Below are positions 19,394 to 29,118 of a stretch of 64,000 nt of DNA, piece after piece. A program made the position numbers and the translations under genes. How positions within the stretch are numbered: position 1 is the first letter of the stretch; each line of letters starts with the position of its first letter. Under the pieces are notes generated by a model. It did not search any database. It was not told the origin of the DNA and saw nothing but the letters and a program-made list of their open reading frames with translations. This stretch comes from Ruegeria arenilitoris. Its GTDB lineage: Bacteria; Pseudomonadota; Alphaproteobacteria; Rhodobacterales; Rhodobacteraceae. The DNA lies in contig NZ_WQHX01000004.1 in NCBI RefSeq assembly GCF_013035425.1, positions 337,349 through 401,348 of the forward strand, in the 5' to 3' direction.

Positions 19394-19854
19394 TACGATC
19401 AGCGATAATACTATCTTTATTGCCGACTGTTGTTTCTGCCCAACAAGCCTTTGTGGACAAAGGTTATGTTCAACAGTGTTCTTCTCAAGAATTGGTTGGA
19501 AACAGTTTGCCTGAATGCGTTGGGCAAGCTGCAAACTTATGTCAAACCGTTCCGGGACAAAGTACGACACTCGGAATAACTGAATGTATTCAAGAGGAAA
19601 CGTTGATCTGGGACGCGTTTCTAAATGAGCAATACCAGCTTCGTAGAGCAGAGCTTGCACAGGAGAGCGCAGAATTGGCGAACGAGCTTCGTGAAGCACA
19701 ACGGGCGTGGATCAGTTTTCGGGATGCCGAGTGTGGGTTGCAGTACAGCCTGTGGTCAGGTGGAACAATACGTTCAATCGTCTACGCCGGTTGTGTTTTG
19801 AATGAAACAGCCGAACGTGCGCTGGAACTCCGCGATTTGGGAAAGATGCAATGA
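19390..19854 (+). CDS. LprI-like (DUF1311) secreted protein, possible lysozyme inhibitor
   Basis: A 154-residue exported protein with a signal peptide ([17 protein letters not shown]) and the Cys-containing LprI/DUF1311 core: [39 protein letters not shown] and [16 protein letters not shown]. Family members such as mycobacterial LprI inhibit lysozyme. It is coupled to both neighbours by ATGA overlaps although it has no role in leucine breakdown. It is AT-rich for the window: bases 19441-19500 hold 24 G+C of 60. Confidence 0.75.
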   Translation: MIRSAIILSLLPTVVSAQQAFVDKGYVQQCSSQELVGNSLPECVGQAANLCQTVPGQSTTLGITECIQEETLIWDAFLNEQYQLRRAELAQESAELANELREAQRAWISFRDAECGLQYSLWSGGTIRSIVYAGCVLNETAERALELRDLGKMQ

Positions 19855-21455
19855 AACTAACATCCAAAGCCGTACCAACATCAGCGGTCTTCCAAGCGAA
19901 CCGTGCCGCCCATCTAGATGCGTTGAAGCAGATATCAGAGGCGGCTGAATCGGCCCGAATGGGCGGCGGCGAGAAGTCTCGCGCGCGCCATGAATCGCGG
20001 GGAAAAATATTGCCTCGTCGTCGGGTCGCCAACCTGTTGGATGCCGGATCCCCGTTCCTCGAAATAGGGGCCACTGCAGCGCATGGTATGTACGATGGTG
20101 CGGCACCCTGTGCGGGCGTCATCGCCGGTATTGGACGCGTAGAAGGGCGCGACGTCATGGTGATCTGCAACGATGCAACAGTCAAAGGCGGTACCTACTA
20201 TCCCCTGACCGTTAAAAAACACCTTCGCGCGCAAGAGATTGCAGAAGAAAACCGTCTGCCGTGCATCTACCTCGTCGATTCTGGGGGCGCCAATCTACCC
20301 AATCAGGACGAGGTTTTTCCCGATCGCGATCACTTTGGCCGCATATTTTATAATCAGGCAAGGATGAGCGCCAAAGGTATTGCTCAGATCGCTGTCGTGA
20401 TGGGTTCATGTACTGCGGGCGGAGCCTATGTGCCAGCAATGTCGGATGTGACGATCATTGTAAGAGAGCAGGGAACGATCTTTCTGGCCGGGCCACCTTT
20501 GGTGAAAGCCGCAACTGGCGAGGTCGTATCCGCCGAGGATTTGGGCGGCGGCGATGTTCACACCCGGTTATCCGGTGTAGCGGATTATTTGGCCGAAGAC
20601 GACACGCATGCTCTGGCGCTGGCCCGCCGTGCAGTGTTGTCACTGAATTTGGGCGAAGGCAGCAAAACAAATTGGGCAAGTCCCGAGGACCCTGCATACG
20701 ACCCCGAAGAAATTCTTGGCATAGTCCCCTCAGACTTGCGGACGCCTTATGACATACGCGAAGTGATCGCGCGGCTTGTGGACGGGTCGCGTTTTGACGA
20801 GTTTAAACCACGGTTCGGTGAGACATTGGTAACCGGCTTTGCTCATGTCAAAGGTTGCCCAGTTGGAATTGTTGCCAACAACGGTGTTTTGTTTTCCGAG
20901 TCCGCTCAAAAGGGTGCCCACTTTGTCGAGCTTTGTTCGCAACGCAAAGTTCCCCTTGTGTTCCTGCAGAATATCACCGGTTTCATGGTTGGGCAAAAAT
21001 ATGAAAGCGAGGGTATTGCTCGGCATGGCGCCAAAATGGTGACCGCAGTGGCAACAACTGCAGTTCCCAAAATCACTATGCTTGTCGGCGGGTCGTTTGG
21101 CGCTGGCAACTACGGCATGGCCGGCCGCGCCTATCAGCCCAGATTTCTTTGGACCTGGCCCAATTCGCGCATCTCAGTCATGGGCGGCGAGCAGGCTGCG
21201 GGTGTTTTGGCCACGGTCAAGCGAGATGGGATTGAAAGGCAAGGTGGGATCTGGTCCGAAGAAGAAGAAGCTGAATTCAAACGCCCCACTTTGGAAATGT
21301 TCGAGGAGCAGTCGCATCCATTGTACGCCTCCGCGCGTCTCTGGGATGACGGCATAATTGACCCGCGCAAAAGCCGCGATGTGCTGGCATTATCGCTGAG
21401 AGCAGCATTGAACGCGCCGATCGGGGAGACGCGCTTTGGCGTGTTCAGGATGTGA
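19851..21455 (+). CDS. mccB: Methylcrotonoyl-CoA carboxylase, carboxyltransferase (beta) subunit
   Basis: Transfers the carboxyl group from carboxybiotin to 3-methylcrotonyl-CoA, giving 3-methylglutaconyl-CoA. The 534-residue protein carries the N- and C-terminal carboxyltransferase halves: [34 protein letters not shown] split here as [10 protein letters not shown] and [13 protein letters not shown], then [24 protein letters not shown] and [16 protein letters not shown]. These fit MccB rather than propionyl-CoA carboxylase beta. The start overlaps the LprI-like stop (ATGA). Its 3' 66 bases overlap the convergent methyltransferase gene. Confidence 0.96.
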   Translation: MKLTSKAVPTSAVFQANRAAHLDALKQISEAAESARMGGGEKSRARHESRGKILPRRRVANLLDAGSPFLEIGATAAHGMYDGAAPCAGVIAGIGRVEGRDVMVICNDATVKGGTYYPLTVKKHLRAQEIAEENRLPCIYLVDSGGANLPNQDEVFPDRDHFGRIFYNQARMSAKGIAQIAVVMGSCTAGGAYVPAMSDVTIIVREQGTIFLAGPPLVKAATGEVVSAEDLGGGDVHTRLSGVADYLAEDDTHALALARRAVLSLNLGEGSKTNWASPEDPAYDPEEILGIVPSDLRTPYDIREVIARLVDGSRFDEFKPRFGETLVTGFAHVKGCPVGIVANNGVLFSESAQKGAHFVELCSQRKVPLVFLQNITGFMVGQKYESEGIARHGAKMVTAVATTAVPKITMLVGGSFGAGNYGMAGRAYQPRFLWTWPNSRISVMGGEQAAGVLATVKRDGIERQGGIWSEEEEAEFKRPTLEMFEEQSHPLYASARLWDDGIIDPRKSRDVLALSLRAALNAPIGETRFGVFRM

Positions 21456-22190
21456 TTCATGACCATTTGTGATTGGTTTGAACCCCGCGAACCTAACGGC
21501 ACTGCCACCGACAAAGAACTTTACTTTTATTTCAAGCCCCGCGGCTTGGAGCGCGTTCAACACGCTGGAACCTTTGCCAAAGTTTCGTGTGTAGGTGCCG
21601 ATCATGGCAAAGTCCTGCGCGCCGTTCAAAAAATACCGTTCAACTTGCGGCAAAACGCTGTCCAAATAGATACGGTAAAGAGGTCGCAAATGCCATTCGA
21701 CGGGATCTGTTGTTTCGATCAAAGAAAATGGCGCTCCCGGTTTGAGGATCCTTTCCAATTGCTGTGCAAAGGTCAGATGTTGCGAAGCGTTGAAAGTCTT
21801 AAGACCGAAAGTAGAGATTGCAAAATCGGCAGTCGCACTCGGCAGGTCAGTGGTCAACATATTTGCGCAGTGGTGAGAAATTCGGTCTTCCTTACTTTTG
21901 TGAAGGCGGTCTATCGCCTGTTTGTGCATACCAGAGCTTATATCTATGGCGGTGATTTTGCTGATTTTGGGAAATTTGCTGAACAAGTGCGGCCAGACCT
22001 CACCAGTTCCGGCCATAAGATCGACACCCGCTGCATTGGTCTCAGGAGGCAATTCAAGTCCTTTTACACAGGCTTTGCGCCAAGCCCTTATCATCCCAAA
22101 AGACGCAATTGTGCTCCAGTTTCGGTAGGCACTGGAACAACGATCAAAGACGCCGGCTACGAAGTCGGGATCGTAAATGTTTTCGCTCAT
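21390..22190 (-). CDS. Class I SAM-dependent methyltransferase (UbiE-like)
   Basis: A 266-residue Rossmann methyltransferase. The SAM-binding motif I is [13 protein letters not shown], the motif II region is [14 protein letters not shown], and a later block [15 protein letters not shown] is typical of UbiE/COQ5-type enzymes. The substrate is unknown. It lies antisense between mccB and mccA; its last 22 codons overlap mccB and its start is 46 bases from the mccA start. Its base composition is lower in G+C than its neighbours (28 of 60 at 21781-21840). A quinone methylase role is possible but not supported by context. Confidence 0.75.
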   Translation of the reverse strand: MSENIYDPDFVAGVFDRCSSAYRNWSTIASFGMIRAWRKACVKGLELPPETNAAGVDLMAGTGEVWPHLFSKFPKISKITAIDISSGMHKQAIDRLHKSKEDRISHHCANMLTTDLPSATADFAISTFGLKTFNASQHLTFAQQLERILKPGAPFSLIETTDPVEWHLRPLYRIYLDSVLPQVERYFLNGAQDFAMIGTYTRNFGKGSSVLNALQAAGLEIKVKFFVGGSAVRFAGFKPITNGHESHPEHAKARLPDRRVQCCSQR

Positions 22191-22236
22191 AAGTTGAAAT
22201 TTGAAGCGGTGGGATTCGAATTACAAGGATTCGCTG

Positions 22237-24168
22237 ATGTTCAATAAAATCCTAATTGCCAACCGCGGGGAGATCGCGTGCCGGGTAATGCACACCGCGC
22301 AAAAAATGGGAGTCAGTTGTGTCGCTGTTTTTTCGGACGTCGACGCAAATGCCAAACATGTGCAAGTGGCAGACGAGGCCGTGCACATAGGCGGGCCAGC
22401 GCCGGCGGATAGTTACCTCAGAGGCGATGCGATTATACAAGCCGCCCTGGATACTGGTGCTCAGGCTATACACCCAGGATATGGGTTCCTTTCCGAAAAC
22501 CCGGACTTTGTCGAGGCGGTTAAGCTTGCTGGGTTGACCTTTATTGGCCCATCGGCCGATGCAATCCGCAAGATGGGCCTAAAGGACGCCGCTAAAGCTC
22601 TGATGGAGAAAACGGGTGTTCCTGTTGTACCGGGTTATCATGGTGACAATCAGGACCCTGAGCATTTGGCGGGTGCTGCCGAGGCGATTGGCTATCCGGT
22701 TTTGATAAAAGCCGTCGCTGGCGGAGGCGGAAAGGGCATGCGGCTGGTCGAGCAGCCCAAGGACTTTTCCGAGGCGCTCGAAAGTGCACGTGGTGAGGCT
22801 CTGACCGCCTTCGGTAACGACGCTGTGCTGGTCGAGAAGTTTGTAGCCAAGCCCCGGCATATCGAGGTTCAGGTTTTTGGCGACGGTAGCCATGCGGTTC
22901 ACCTTTTCGAACGGGATTGCTCCCTTCAGCGGCGCCACCAGAAGGTGATAGAGGAAGCTCCGGCTCCCGGTATGACCGAAGAAATGCGAAGCGCCATGGG
23001 ACAAGCTGGAGTTCGCGCTGCCGAAGCCATAGGATATAAAGGTGCCGGGACAGTCGAATTCATTGTCGATGCATCAGATGGCCTGCGTCCTGATCGGTTT
23101 TGGTTCATGGAGATGAACACACGCCTTCAGGTGGAACATCCTGTAACCGAAGCAATTACAGGGGTCGATTTGGTGGAGTGGCAACTGCGGGTGGCTTCAG
23201 GAGAGACTCTGCCCCTGCGCCAAGAAGACCTGTCAATCACTGGGCACGCCTTTGAAGCGCGTTTGTATGCCGAGGACGTGCCAAAGGGATTTCTACCCGC
23301 AACGGGAATGCTGACGCATCTAAAGTTTCCCGCAGATTGCAGAGCTGACAGCGGCGTTCGTGCCGGGGACGCAATCAGCCCTTGGTATGATCCGATGATC
23401 GCAAAAGTGATAGTTCACGGTCCGACACGCGGGGTGGCTTTGAAAATGCTGGACCGCGTTTTGCAGGAAACAGAAGTTGCGGGGACAGTAACCAATCTTG
23501 CCTTTCTCGGCGCACTGGCGCGACATCAAGAATTTATTAAAGGTGACGTGGACACCGGGTTAATAGGGCGTGATATCGAGTACCTGACCAGTCAAAGTCA
23601 GGGATCGGCAAAAATTGGAGTAGCCGCAGCTATGGCGGCGCTTCAACTGTTCGAACCAGGTGACGATGTCGGGTTTACACTGTGGTCGCCTTTGCGCCGT
23701 TCGGTTCAATTGGAACAAGACGGACAACAGATTGTGTTCGATGTTCAAGTCAAAGGACCGGATATTCAAGTCTGGAGCGTAAACGACGAAACGGTTGCAG
23801 CTGAACGCGTTGATGGCCGTTGGCGTCTGGAGGACACTCCGATGCCGAATGTGGCTGTTTCCGGATCAAAGATCACTGTCTTTTGTGACTACGGCCACAG
23901 TTTCGATGTCGTTGACCCGCTTGATCGGGACACTGCCGCCGCCGGTGATACCAACTTGATCGAAGCGCCGATGCCCGGTCTCGTAAAAGCCGTTTTTGTG
24001 GAGATGGGTCAAACAGTTAGCAAAGGCGATAGGCTGGTTATTCTAGAGGCTATGAAAATGGAGCATGCTTTGCTCGCCGCGCGAGACGGCGTTGTTGCCG
24101 AAGTTTTGTCTTCCGCCGGTGCACAGGTAGAAGCGGGGGCGGCGCTTGTCCGTTTACAAGAGGAATGA
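22237..24168 (+). CDS. mccA: Methylcrotonoyl-CoA carboxylase, biotin-carrying (alpha) subunit
   Basis: Carboxylates its own biotin with ATP and bicarbonate. It is 643 residues. The biotin carboxylase domain (FNKILIANRGEIACRV, HPGYGFLSEN, AGGGGKGMR, FMEMNTRLQVEHPVTE) is followed by a linker and a C-terminal biotinyl domain with the modified Lys in EAMKMEH (K607). AAGGA (22225-22229) supports ATG 22237; the frame is open to a TTG at 22201. The partner mccB lies upstream across the antisense methyltransferase, so mccA is 781 bases from mccB on the same strand. BirA, which would biotinylate it, is encoded at 43261. Confidence 0.95.
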   Translation: MFNKILIANRGEIACRVMHTAQKMGVSCVAVFSDVDANAKHVQVADEAVHIGGPAPADSYLRGDAIIQAALDTGAQAIHPGYGFLSENPDFVEAVKLAGLTFIGPSADAIRKMGLKDAAKALMEKTGVPVVPGYHGDNQDPEHLAGAAEAIGYPVLIKAVAGGGGKGMRLVEQPKDFSEALESARGEALTAFGNDAVLVEKFVAKPRHIEVQVFGDGSHAVHLFERDCSLQRRHQKVIEEAPAPGMTEEMRSAMGQAGVRAAEAIGYKGAGTVEFIVDASDGLRPDRFWFMEMNTRLQVEHPVTEAITGVDLVEWQLRVASGETLPLRQEDLSITGHAFEARLYAEDVPKGFLPATGMLTHLKFPADCRADSGVRAGDAISPWYDPMIAKVIVHGPTRGVALKMLDRVLQETEVAGTVTNLAFLGALARHQEFIKGDVDTGLIGRDIEYLTSQSQGSAKIGVAAAMAALQLFEPGDDVGFTLWSPLRRSVQLEQDGQQIVFDVQVKGPDIQVWSVNDETVAAERVDGRWRLEDTPMPNVAVSGSKITVFCDYGHSFDVVDPLDRDTAAAGDTNLIEAPMPGLVKAVFVEMGQTVSKGDRLVILEAMKMEHALLAARDGVVAEVLSSAGAQVEAGAALVRLQEE

Positions 24169-24242
24169 TCTGTTTCGAAAAGTTTGGCCGTAGTTCTGCT
24201 GCCGAGAATTCTGATCAGATTTAATGAAAGAAAGGCTTAGCA

Positions 24243-25094
24243 ATGGCTGAACCGGTCGAGATTTTTGAAGTTGGGCCGCGCGATGGACTTCAGAATGAAA
24301 AGCGCCAAATTCCGGTATCCGAGAAAGTGGCATTGGTCGATTGCCTTAGTCAGGCAGGATTTCACCGAATTGAAGTCGCTAGTTTTGTTTCACCAAAATG
24401 GGTGCCGCAAATGGCAGGAAGCGCAGAGGTTTTGGCAGGGATTACTCGCAAGGAAGGAGTGCGCTATGCAGCTCTGACACCAAACATGCGCGGGTACGAG
24501 GATGCATTGGCGGCTAATGCCGACGAGATCGCAGTGTTTGCCTCAGCGTCCGAAGGATTTTCCAAAGCGAACATCAATGCCACTATCGCGGAATCGATTG
24601 AAAGGTTCATTCCTATTCTCGAAGCCGCGCGACACATAGACTTGCCTGTGAGAGGCTATGTGTCCTGCGTTACGGATTGCCCTTATGACGGTAAAACACC
24701 GCCAGATAAAGTCGCAGAGGTCGCGGACCGTTTGTTTTCCCTGGGCTGTTACGAGGTCTCATTAGGAGACACGATCGGACAGGGTACTCCGGATTCGGTG
24801 GCACAAATGCTGCTGGCCGTACGGGATCGTGTCCCAGTCACGCGGTTAGCCGGTCATTTTCATAACACCAATGGCAGGGCTATCGACAACATCGATGCTG
24901 CACTGACTTTGGGTGTGCGGGTCTTCGATGCTGCAGTCGGTGGTTTAGGCGGTTGCCCCTATGCGCCCGGGGCGGCAGGTAATGTCGCGACCGAGGAGGT
25001 GGCCGCGCATCTGCACAGGTTAGGGTATCAAACAGGGCTGGACGAAGCAGTTCTGGAAGAAGCAGCGCAAATGGCCCGTGCCATGCGCCAATGA
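24243..25094 (+). CDS. mvaB: Hydroxymethylglutaryl-CoA lyase
   Basis: Cleaves HMG-CoA to acetyl-CoA and acetoacetate, the last step of leucine degradation. It is 283 residues, an HMGL-like TIM barrel. Signatures: EVGPRDGLQNEK, IEVASFVSPKWVPQMA, the metal-site HFHNTNGRA, and the active-site Cys loop GGLGGCPYAPGAAGN. A leader of 74 bases separates it from mccA, and its stop lies 13 bases before the enoyl-CoA hydratase start. Confidence 0.95.
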   Translation: MAEPVEIFEVGPRDGLQNEKRQIPVSEKVALVDCLSQAGFHRIEVASFVSPKWVPQMAGSAEVLAGITRKEGVRYAALTPNMRGYEDALAANADEIAVFASASEGFSKANINATIAESIERFIPILEAARHIDLPVRGYVSCVTDCPYDGKTPPDKVAEVADRLFSLGCYEVSLGDTIGQGTPDSVAQMLLAVRDRVPVTRLAGHFHNTNGRAIDNIDAALTLGVRVFDAAVGGLGGCPYAPGAAGNVATEEVAAHLHRLGYQTGLDEAVLEEAAQMARAMRQ

Positions 25095-25107
25095 TGAAAG
25101 GGTTGGA

Positions 25108-25890
25108 ATGTACCACACAATTTCATTAGCGACCGACGACCGGGGCGTTGCGTCGCTGTCATTGAACCGCCCTGAAAAACATAATGCGATGTCGGCGCAA
25201 ATGATTGCGGAATTGACTGATGCCGCGATCCAATTGGCGCAAGATCCCGCGGTCCGTGTGGTTGTTCTTGCAAGTACGGGCAAGAGTTTCTGTGCCGGCG
25301 GTGATCTAGGATGGATGCAGGAGCAAATGGCGGCAGATGCAAAAACCCGCTTTGCCGAAGCACGCAAACTGGCCGAGATGTTACAGAGCCTCAACGAACT
25401 GCCCAAACCTCTGATTGGCGCCCTGCAGGGAAATGCGTTTGGCGGAGGCGTAGGCTTGGCGGCGGTCTGCGACGTTGCTCTTGGTGCAGACAATTTGAAA
25501 ATGGCCCTGACCGAAACCCGGCTGGGGCTTATACCTGCGACCATCGGCCCTTATGTGATAGCGCGCATGGGCGAAGCGCGTGCAAGACGTGTCTTTATGT
25601 CGGCGCGATTGTTTGACGCCGCTGAGGCTGTTGACCTCGGTCTGCTATCCAAGGCTGTGCCATTTGACCACTTGGCAGACGCGGTCGAGGCCGAAGTGGA
25701 GCCGTATCTTGCCTGTGCGCCGGGTGCAGTAGCATCGGCCAAATCGTTGATCCGAACGCTGGGACCCAGAATCGACGATAAAGTGATCGATCAAACCATC
25801 AACGCGCTGGTTGAAAGGTGGGAAACTGACGAAGCCGGCGAAGGGATTGCCGCGTTTTTCGACCAACGGAAACCTAATTGGAATTGCTAG
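25108..25890 (+). CDS. Enoyl-CoA hydratase family, probable methylglutaconyl-CoA hydratase
   Basis: A crotonase-fold protein of 260 residues that most likely hydrates 3-methylglutaconyl-CoA to HMG-CoA, given its place beside mccAB and mvaB. Visible are the CoA-binding and oxyanion-hole segments LNRPEKHNAMS, STGKSFCAGGDLGWM and LQGNAFGGGVGLAAVCD. ATG 25108 follows GGTTGGA. An upstream in-frame start at 25078 would overlap mvaB and lacks a ribosome site. It is the last gene of the leucine cluster. Confidence 0.88.
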   Translation: MYHTISLATDDRGVASLSLNRPEKHNAMSAQMIAELTDAAIQLAQDPAVRVVVLASTGKSFCAGGDLGWMQEQMAADAKTRFAEARKLAEMLQSLNELPKPLIGALQGNAFGGGVGLAAVCDVALGADNLKMALTETRLGLIPATIGPYVIARMGEARARRVFMSARLFDAAEAVDLGLLSKAVPFDHLADAVEAEVEPYLACAPGAVASAKSLIRTLGPRIDDKVIDQTINALVERWETDEAGEGIAAFFDQRKPNWNC

Positions 25891-25990
25891 GCTTAGCTAG
25901 TTCTTGCAACTTTTTAACTGTGCCTGCGAACCGTGTTAGATACGGGGTTGTTTGGGTTCGAGAATTCGTCCCCTGTGCGTTTGTGTTCGG

Positions 25991-26019
25991 TTGACCCTAT
26001 CACCCCACACGGATAGAGA
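25991..26019 (+). promoter_or_regulatory. Candidate promoter of the nuo operon
   Basis: In the 194-base gap before nuoA, TTGACC (25991-25996) and TAGAGA (26014-26019) are spaced by 17 bases and lie 65 bases upstream of the nuoA start. It is a reasonable sigma70-like match (5/6 and 3/6). The rest of the gap shows no other clear signal. Confidence 0.4.
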
Positions 26020-26084
26020 ATGTCCAGTCAAACTGCCAATTGACGGCGCACCCATTCGAGGCCTGCGCGGGAAAGGAGCTATTC

Positions 26085-26450
26085 GTGGAAGACCTGTTGC
26101 GGGAATACCTCCCGATTATGGTGTTTCTGGCCGTTGCTACAGGCTTGGGAATCGTACTGATTCTTGCTGCCGTAGTGCTTGCCGTACGCAATCCCGACCC
26201 TGAAAAGGTCAGCGCATATGAATGTGGTTTCAATGCGTTCGACGATGCCCGGATGAAGTTCGACGTCCGATTCTATCTGGTTTCGATTCTGTTCATCATC
26301 TTTGACCTTGAAATCGCATTTCTTTTCCCCTGGGCCGTAGGGTTCAAGGACATCAGCGATGTTGGCTTCTGGTCCATGATGGTGTTTTTGGCCGTTCTGA
26401 CCATTGGCTTTGCCTATGAATGGAAGAAAGGGGCGCTGGAATGGGAGTGA
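26085..26450 (+). CDS. nuoA: NADH-quinone oxidoreductase subunit A
   Basis: A small membrane subunit of respiratory complex I, 121 residues with three predicted transmembrane helices. The family block [22 protein letters not shown], seen here as SAYECGF and [21 protein letters not shown], includes the loop Cys at the quinone site. GTG 26085 is the start: AAAGGAG (26072-26078) is correctly spaced and the protein then begins [11 protein letters not shown] as in related NuoA. The earlier TTG frame to 26040 is not supported. First gene of the nuo operon. Confidence 0.95.
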   Translation: MEDLLREYLPIMVFLAVATGLGIVLILAAVVLAVRNPDPEKVSAYECGFNAFDDARMKFDVRFYLVSILFIIFDLEIAFLFPWAVGFKDISDVGFWSMMVFLAVLTIGFAYEWKKGALEWE

Positions 26451-26974
26451 TGACGGGTGCCAATACCGCTGGTGTTGACAAAGAAGTTGCGACCCAGACC
26501 CTGAACGCCGAGTTGCAGGATAAGGGATTTCTGCTGACGTCAACCGAAGACATTATAAATTGGGCACGCACCGGTTCGCTGCACTGGATGACTTTCGGGC
26601 TGGCATGTTGCGCGGTCGAGATGATGCATACTTCGATGCCGCGTTACGATGCTGAAAGGTTTGGTATTGCGCCCCGCGCCTCGCCGCGGCAGTCCGATGT
26701 TATGATCGTTGCAGGAACGCTGACTAACAAAATGGCTCCGGCTCTGCGCAAGGTATATGATCAGATGCCCGAGCCGCGTTACGTGATCTCGATGGGATCT
26801 TGCGCGAATGGCGGTGGATATTATCACTACTCCTACTCAGTCGTTCGTGGTTGCGATCGCATCGTTCCGGTAGATATCTATGTTCCCGGATGTCCCCCGA
26901 CTGCCGAGGCGTTGCTGTACGGTTTGATGCAGCTGCAACGCAAAATTCGCCGTACCGGCACCATAGTGCGCTGA
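26441..26974 (+). CDS. nuoB: NADH-quinone oxidoreductase subunit B
   Basis: A peripheral-arm subunit that holds iron-sulfur cluster N2, the electron donor to quinone. It is 177 residues. The four N2 ligands are visible: the adjacent pair in [10 protein letters not shown], one in SMGSCANGG and one in [10 protein letters not shown]. The start at ATG 26441 overlaps the end of nuoA; ATG 26450 (TGATG junction) gives a protein three residues shorter and is equally possible. Confidence 0.95.
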   Translation: MGVMTGANTAGVDKEVATQTLNAELQDKGFLLTSTEDIINWARTGSLHWMTFGLACCAVEMMHTSMPRYDAERFGIAPRASPRQSDVMIVAGTLTNKMAPALRKVYDQMPEPRYVISMGSCANGGGYYHYSYSVVRGCDRIVPVDIYVPGCPPTAEALLYGLMQLQRKIRRTGTIVR

Positions 26975-26985
26975 GGAGAAAGTTG

Positions 26986-27588
26986 ATGAGCGAAGCACTC
27001 AACGAACTTGGCACGCATATAGAACTCAAGCGTCCCGATTGCGTTCTGTCCTGGGATGTTACCCATGGGGAGCTGAACATTGATGTCGCCCCGTCAAATC
27101 TGGTCGAGTTTGTCGAGCATTTGAAATCCGACCGTAACTGCCAGTTTTCAACTCTAGTGGACATCACCGGGGTGGATTATCCCGAACGCGCCAAGCGGTT
27201 TGACGTTGTTTACCATTTTTTGTCGATGTACCGGAACCAACGCGTTCGGCTTCGGGTTTCGATCCGAGAGGAAGACATGGTGCCTTCGATTACCGAAGTT
27301 CACCCATCGGCCAATTGGTTCGAGCGCGAAGTTTTTGACATGTTCGGCATTCTGTTTTCAGGGCATCCGGACTTGCGCCGTATTCTGACCGATTATGGTT
27401 TTCGCGGATATCCGCTGCGCAAGGATTTTCCGACCACCGGCTATACAGAAGTACGATATGACGAGGCGCAAAAGCGTGTCGTATACGAACCTGTTTCTCT
27501 TGTGCAGGAATACCGTCAATTCGATTTCATGTCCCCATGGGAGGGTGCGAACTACATTCTTCCGGGAGACGAGAAGCAGGAGTCGTAA
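26986..27588 (+). CDS. nuoC: NADH-quinone oxidoreductase subunit C
   Basis: The 30-kDa-type peripheral subunit, 200 residues. It carries the family signature ending in [21 protein letters not shown], shown here as [10 protein letters not shown] and [14 protein letters not shown], with [14 protein letters not shown] (26974-26978) precedes ATG 26986. nuoC is separate, not fused to nuoD as in Escherichia coli, which fits Alphaproteobacteria. Confidence 0.96.
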   Translation: MSEALNELGTHIELKRPDCVLSWDVTHGELNIDVAPSNLVEFVEHLKSDRNCQFSTLVDITGVDYPERAKRFDVVYHFLSMYRNQRVRLRVSIREEDMVPSITEVHPSANWFEREVFDMFGILFSGHPDLRRILTDYGFRGYPLRKDFPTTGYTEVRYDEAQKRVVYEPVSLVQEYRQFDFMSPWEGANYILPGDEKQES

Positions 27589-27591
27589 ATT

Positions 27592-27765
27592 ATGGAGTTT
27601 CTGATCTGGCTGGTCATAACCGTGGCAACGATTATCCCGATGATAAAGTTGTTGCCGCATTTCGGAATCCAGAAATTCTGGGTGGTGGTTTGTGTCGTCC
27701 CGATTGGAACCTTGGTCCTGCTTTGGGTGATGGCCATGAAGCTGCAAGAAATGGAGCGTCGCTGA
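27592..27765 (+). CDS. 57-residue membrane protein within the nuo operon, unknown function
   Basis: An open frame from ATG 27592 to TGA 27765 encodes 57 residues with two hydrophobic segments (about residues 3-18 and 29-48) and a charged C-terminus (KLQEMERR). It starts 3 bases after the nuoC stop, with GAAGCAGGAG (27572-27581) as ribosome site, and ends one base before the next small frame. Its tight packing suggests it is translated; it may be a complex I accessory or assembly peptide (inference). Confidence 0.6.
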   Translation: MEFLIWLVITVATIIPMIKLLPHFGIQKFWVVVCVVPIGTLVLLWVMAMKLQEMERR

Positions 27766-27766
27766 G

Positions 27767-27892
27767 ATGCTGGGGGAAATAATTTTCGTGGGTGCGCTGG
27801 GCGTATTGCTTGCTGGTGCAGCGGCCAAAGCAGCTGAGTCAAAAAAGGTCCGTGTTCGGGCTGAGGCGAACAAGAAAAAGCGGGGGCGGTAA
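27767..27892 (+). CDS. 41-residue peptide within the nuo operon, unknown function
   Basis: ATG 27767 to TAA 27892 encodes 41 residues: one hydrophobic segment ([16 protein letters not shown]) followed by a very basic tail ([16 protein letters not shown]). The start is one base after the previous stop and its stop overlaps the nuoD start (TAATG). It is a tail-anchor-like or membrane peptide with a positive cytoplasmic side. No known family is recognised. Confidence 0.5.
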   Translation: MLGEIIFVGALGVLLAGAAAKAAESKKVRVRAEANKKKRGR

Positions 27893-29118
27893 TGATGGAC
27901 GGCTCTCGATACGATGACGGTAGCGCCGACGCGCTAAGTGGCGAGCAGAAGATTCGCAATTTCAACATCAACTTCGGCCCACAACACCCGGCAGCGCACG
28001 GTGTGTTGCGTCTTGTGCTGGAACTGGATGGAGAGATCGTGGAGCGTTGCGATCCGCATATCGGCTTGTTGCACCGTGGCACGGAAAAGCTGATGGAAAG
28101 CCGGACCTATCTGCAGAACCTGCCATATTTTGACCGGCTGGATTACGTGGCGCCAATGAATCAGGAACACGCATGGTGCCTGGCCATTGAAAAGTTGACA
28201 GGGGTCGAGGTGCCGCGTCGTGGCTCATTGATCCGCGTCCTTTATTCCGAGATCGGGCGCGTACTGAACCACTTGCTAAACGTGACCACTCAGGCAATGG
28301 ATGTCGGCGCATTGACTCCGCCGCTTTGGGGTTTCGAAGAACGCGAAAAACTGATGGTTTTCTACGAGCGTGCGTGTGGTGCTCGTTTGCATGCTGCTTA
28401 TTTCCGTCCTGGAGGAGTGCATCAGGACCTGCCGCCGGAACTGCTGGACGATATTGAGACATGGAGCCACGAATTTCCCTCTGTTCTAGACGACATTGAT
28501 GGCCTGCTGACTGAAAACCGCATCTTCAAACAGCGCAACGCAGATATTGGCGTTGTGACCGAAGACGACATCCAAAAATACGGCTTTTCGGGCGTGATGG
28601 TGCGCGGATCGGGCCTGGCATGGGACCTAAGGCGTGCACAGCCTTATGAATGCTACGACGAATTCGAGTTCCAGATTCCCGTTGGCAAGAACGGCGATTG
28701 TTATGATCGCTATCTGGTGCGTATGGAAGAAATGCGCCAGTCGCTTCTTATCATTCGTCAGGCAATCGCCAAGATACGCGAATGCCCCGGTGACGTTTTG
28801 GCGCGCGGAAAGATCACACCGCCAAAACGCTCGGATATGAAGACTTCGATGGAGAGTCTGATCCATCACTTCAAACTTTACACTGAAGGCTTCCACGTAC
28901 CTGCGGGCGAAGTTTATGCCGCTGTCGAAGCACCAAAGGGCGAGTTTGGCGTTTATTTGGTGGCTGACGGCTCCAACAAACCATATCGCGCCAAGCTTCG
29001 AGCGCCCGGGTTCCTGCATTTGCAAGCAATGGACCATGTTGCCGGAGGTCACCAGTTGGCCGATGTCGCTGCCATTATCGGCACGATGGATGTCGTATTT
29101 GGAGAGATAGACCGCTAA
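27892..29118 (+). CDS. nuoD: NADH-quinone oxidoreductase subunit D
   Basis: The 49-kDa-type subunit that forms the quinone-binding pocket with NuoB. It is 408 residues, related to hydrogenase large subunits but without the NiFe Cys ligands. Signatures: [26 protein letters not shown] and [11 protein letters not shown], and the C-terminal [15 protein letters not shown] 27892 or the adjacent ATG 27895 starts it. Its stop overlaps the nuoE start (TAATG). Confidence 0.97.
   Translation: MMDGSRYDDGSADALSGEQKIRNFNINFGPQHPAAHGVLRLVLELDGEIVERCDPHIGLLHRGTEKLMESRTYLQNLPYFDRLDYVAPMNQEHAWCLAIEKLTGVEVPRRGSLIRVLYSEIGRVLNHLLNVTTQAMDVGALTPPLWGFEEREKLMVFYERACGARLHAAYFRPGGVHQDLPPELLDDIETWSHEFPSVLDDIDGLLTENRIFKQRNADIGVVTEDDIQKYGFSGVMVRGSGLAWDLRRAQPYECYDEFEFQIPVGKNGDCYDRYLVRMEEMRQSLLIIRQAIAKIRECPGDVLARGKITPPKRSDMKTSMESLIHHFKLYTEGFHVPAGEVYAAVEAPKGEFGVYLVADGSNKPYRAKLRAPGFLHLQAMDHVAGGHQLADVAAIIGTMDVVFGEIDR

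Noticed and set aside
21459..22247. 262-codon + strand open frame between mccB and mccA
   Set aside because: It is the mirror of the minus-strand methyltransferase, which has clear SAM-binding motifs; the + strand product is rich in Cys/Phe/Arg and resembles no protein.
24200..24235. TCTGATCAGA palindrome before mvaB as an operator
   Set aside because: Only 10 bp, includes a common GATC core, and no promoter elements surround it; also unlike the dyad before ivd.
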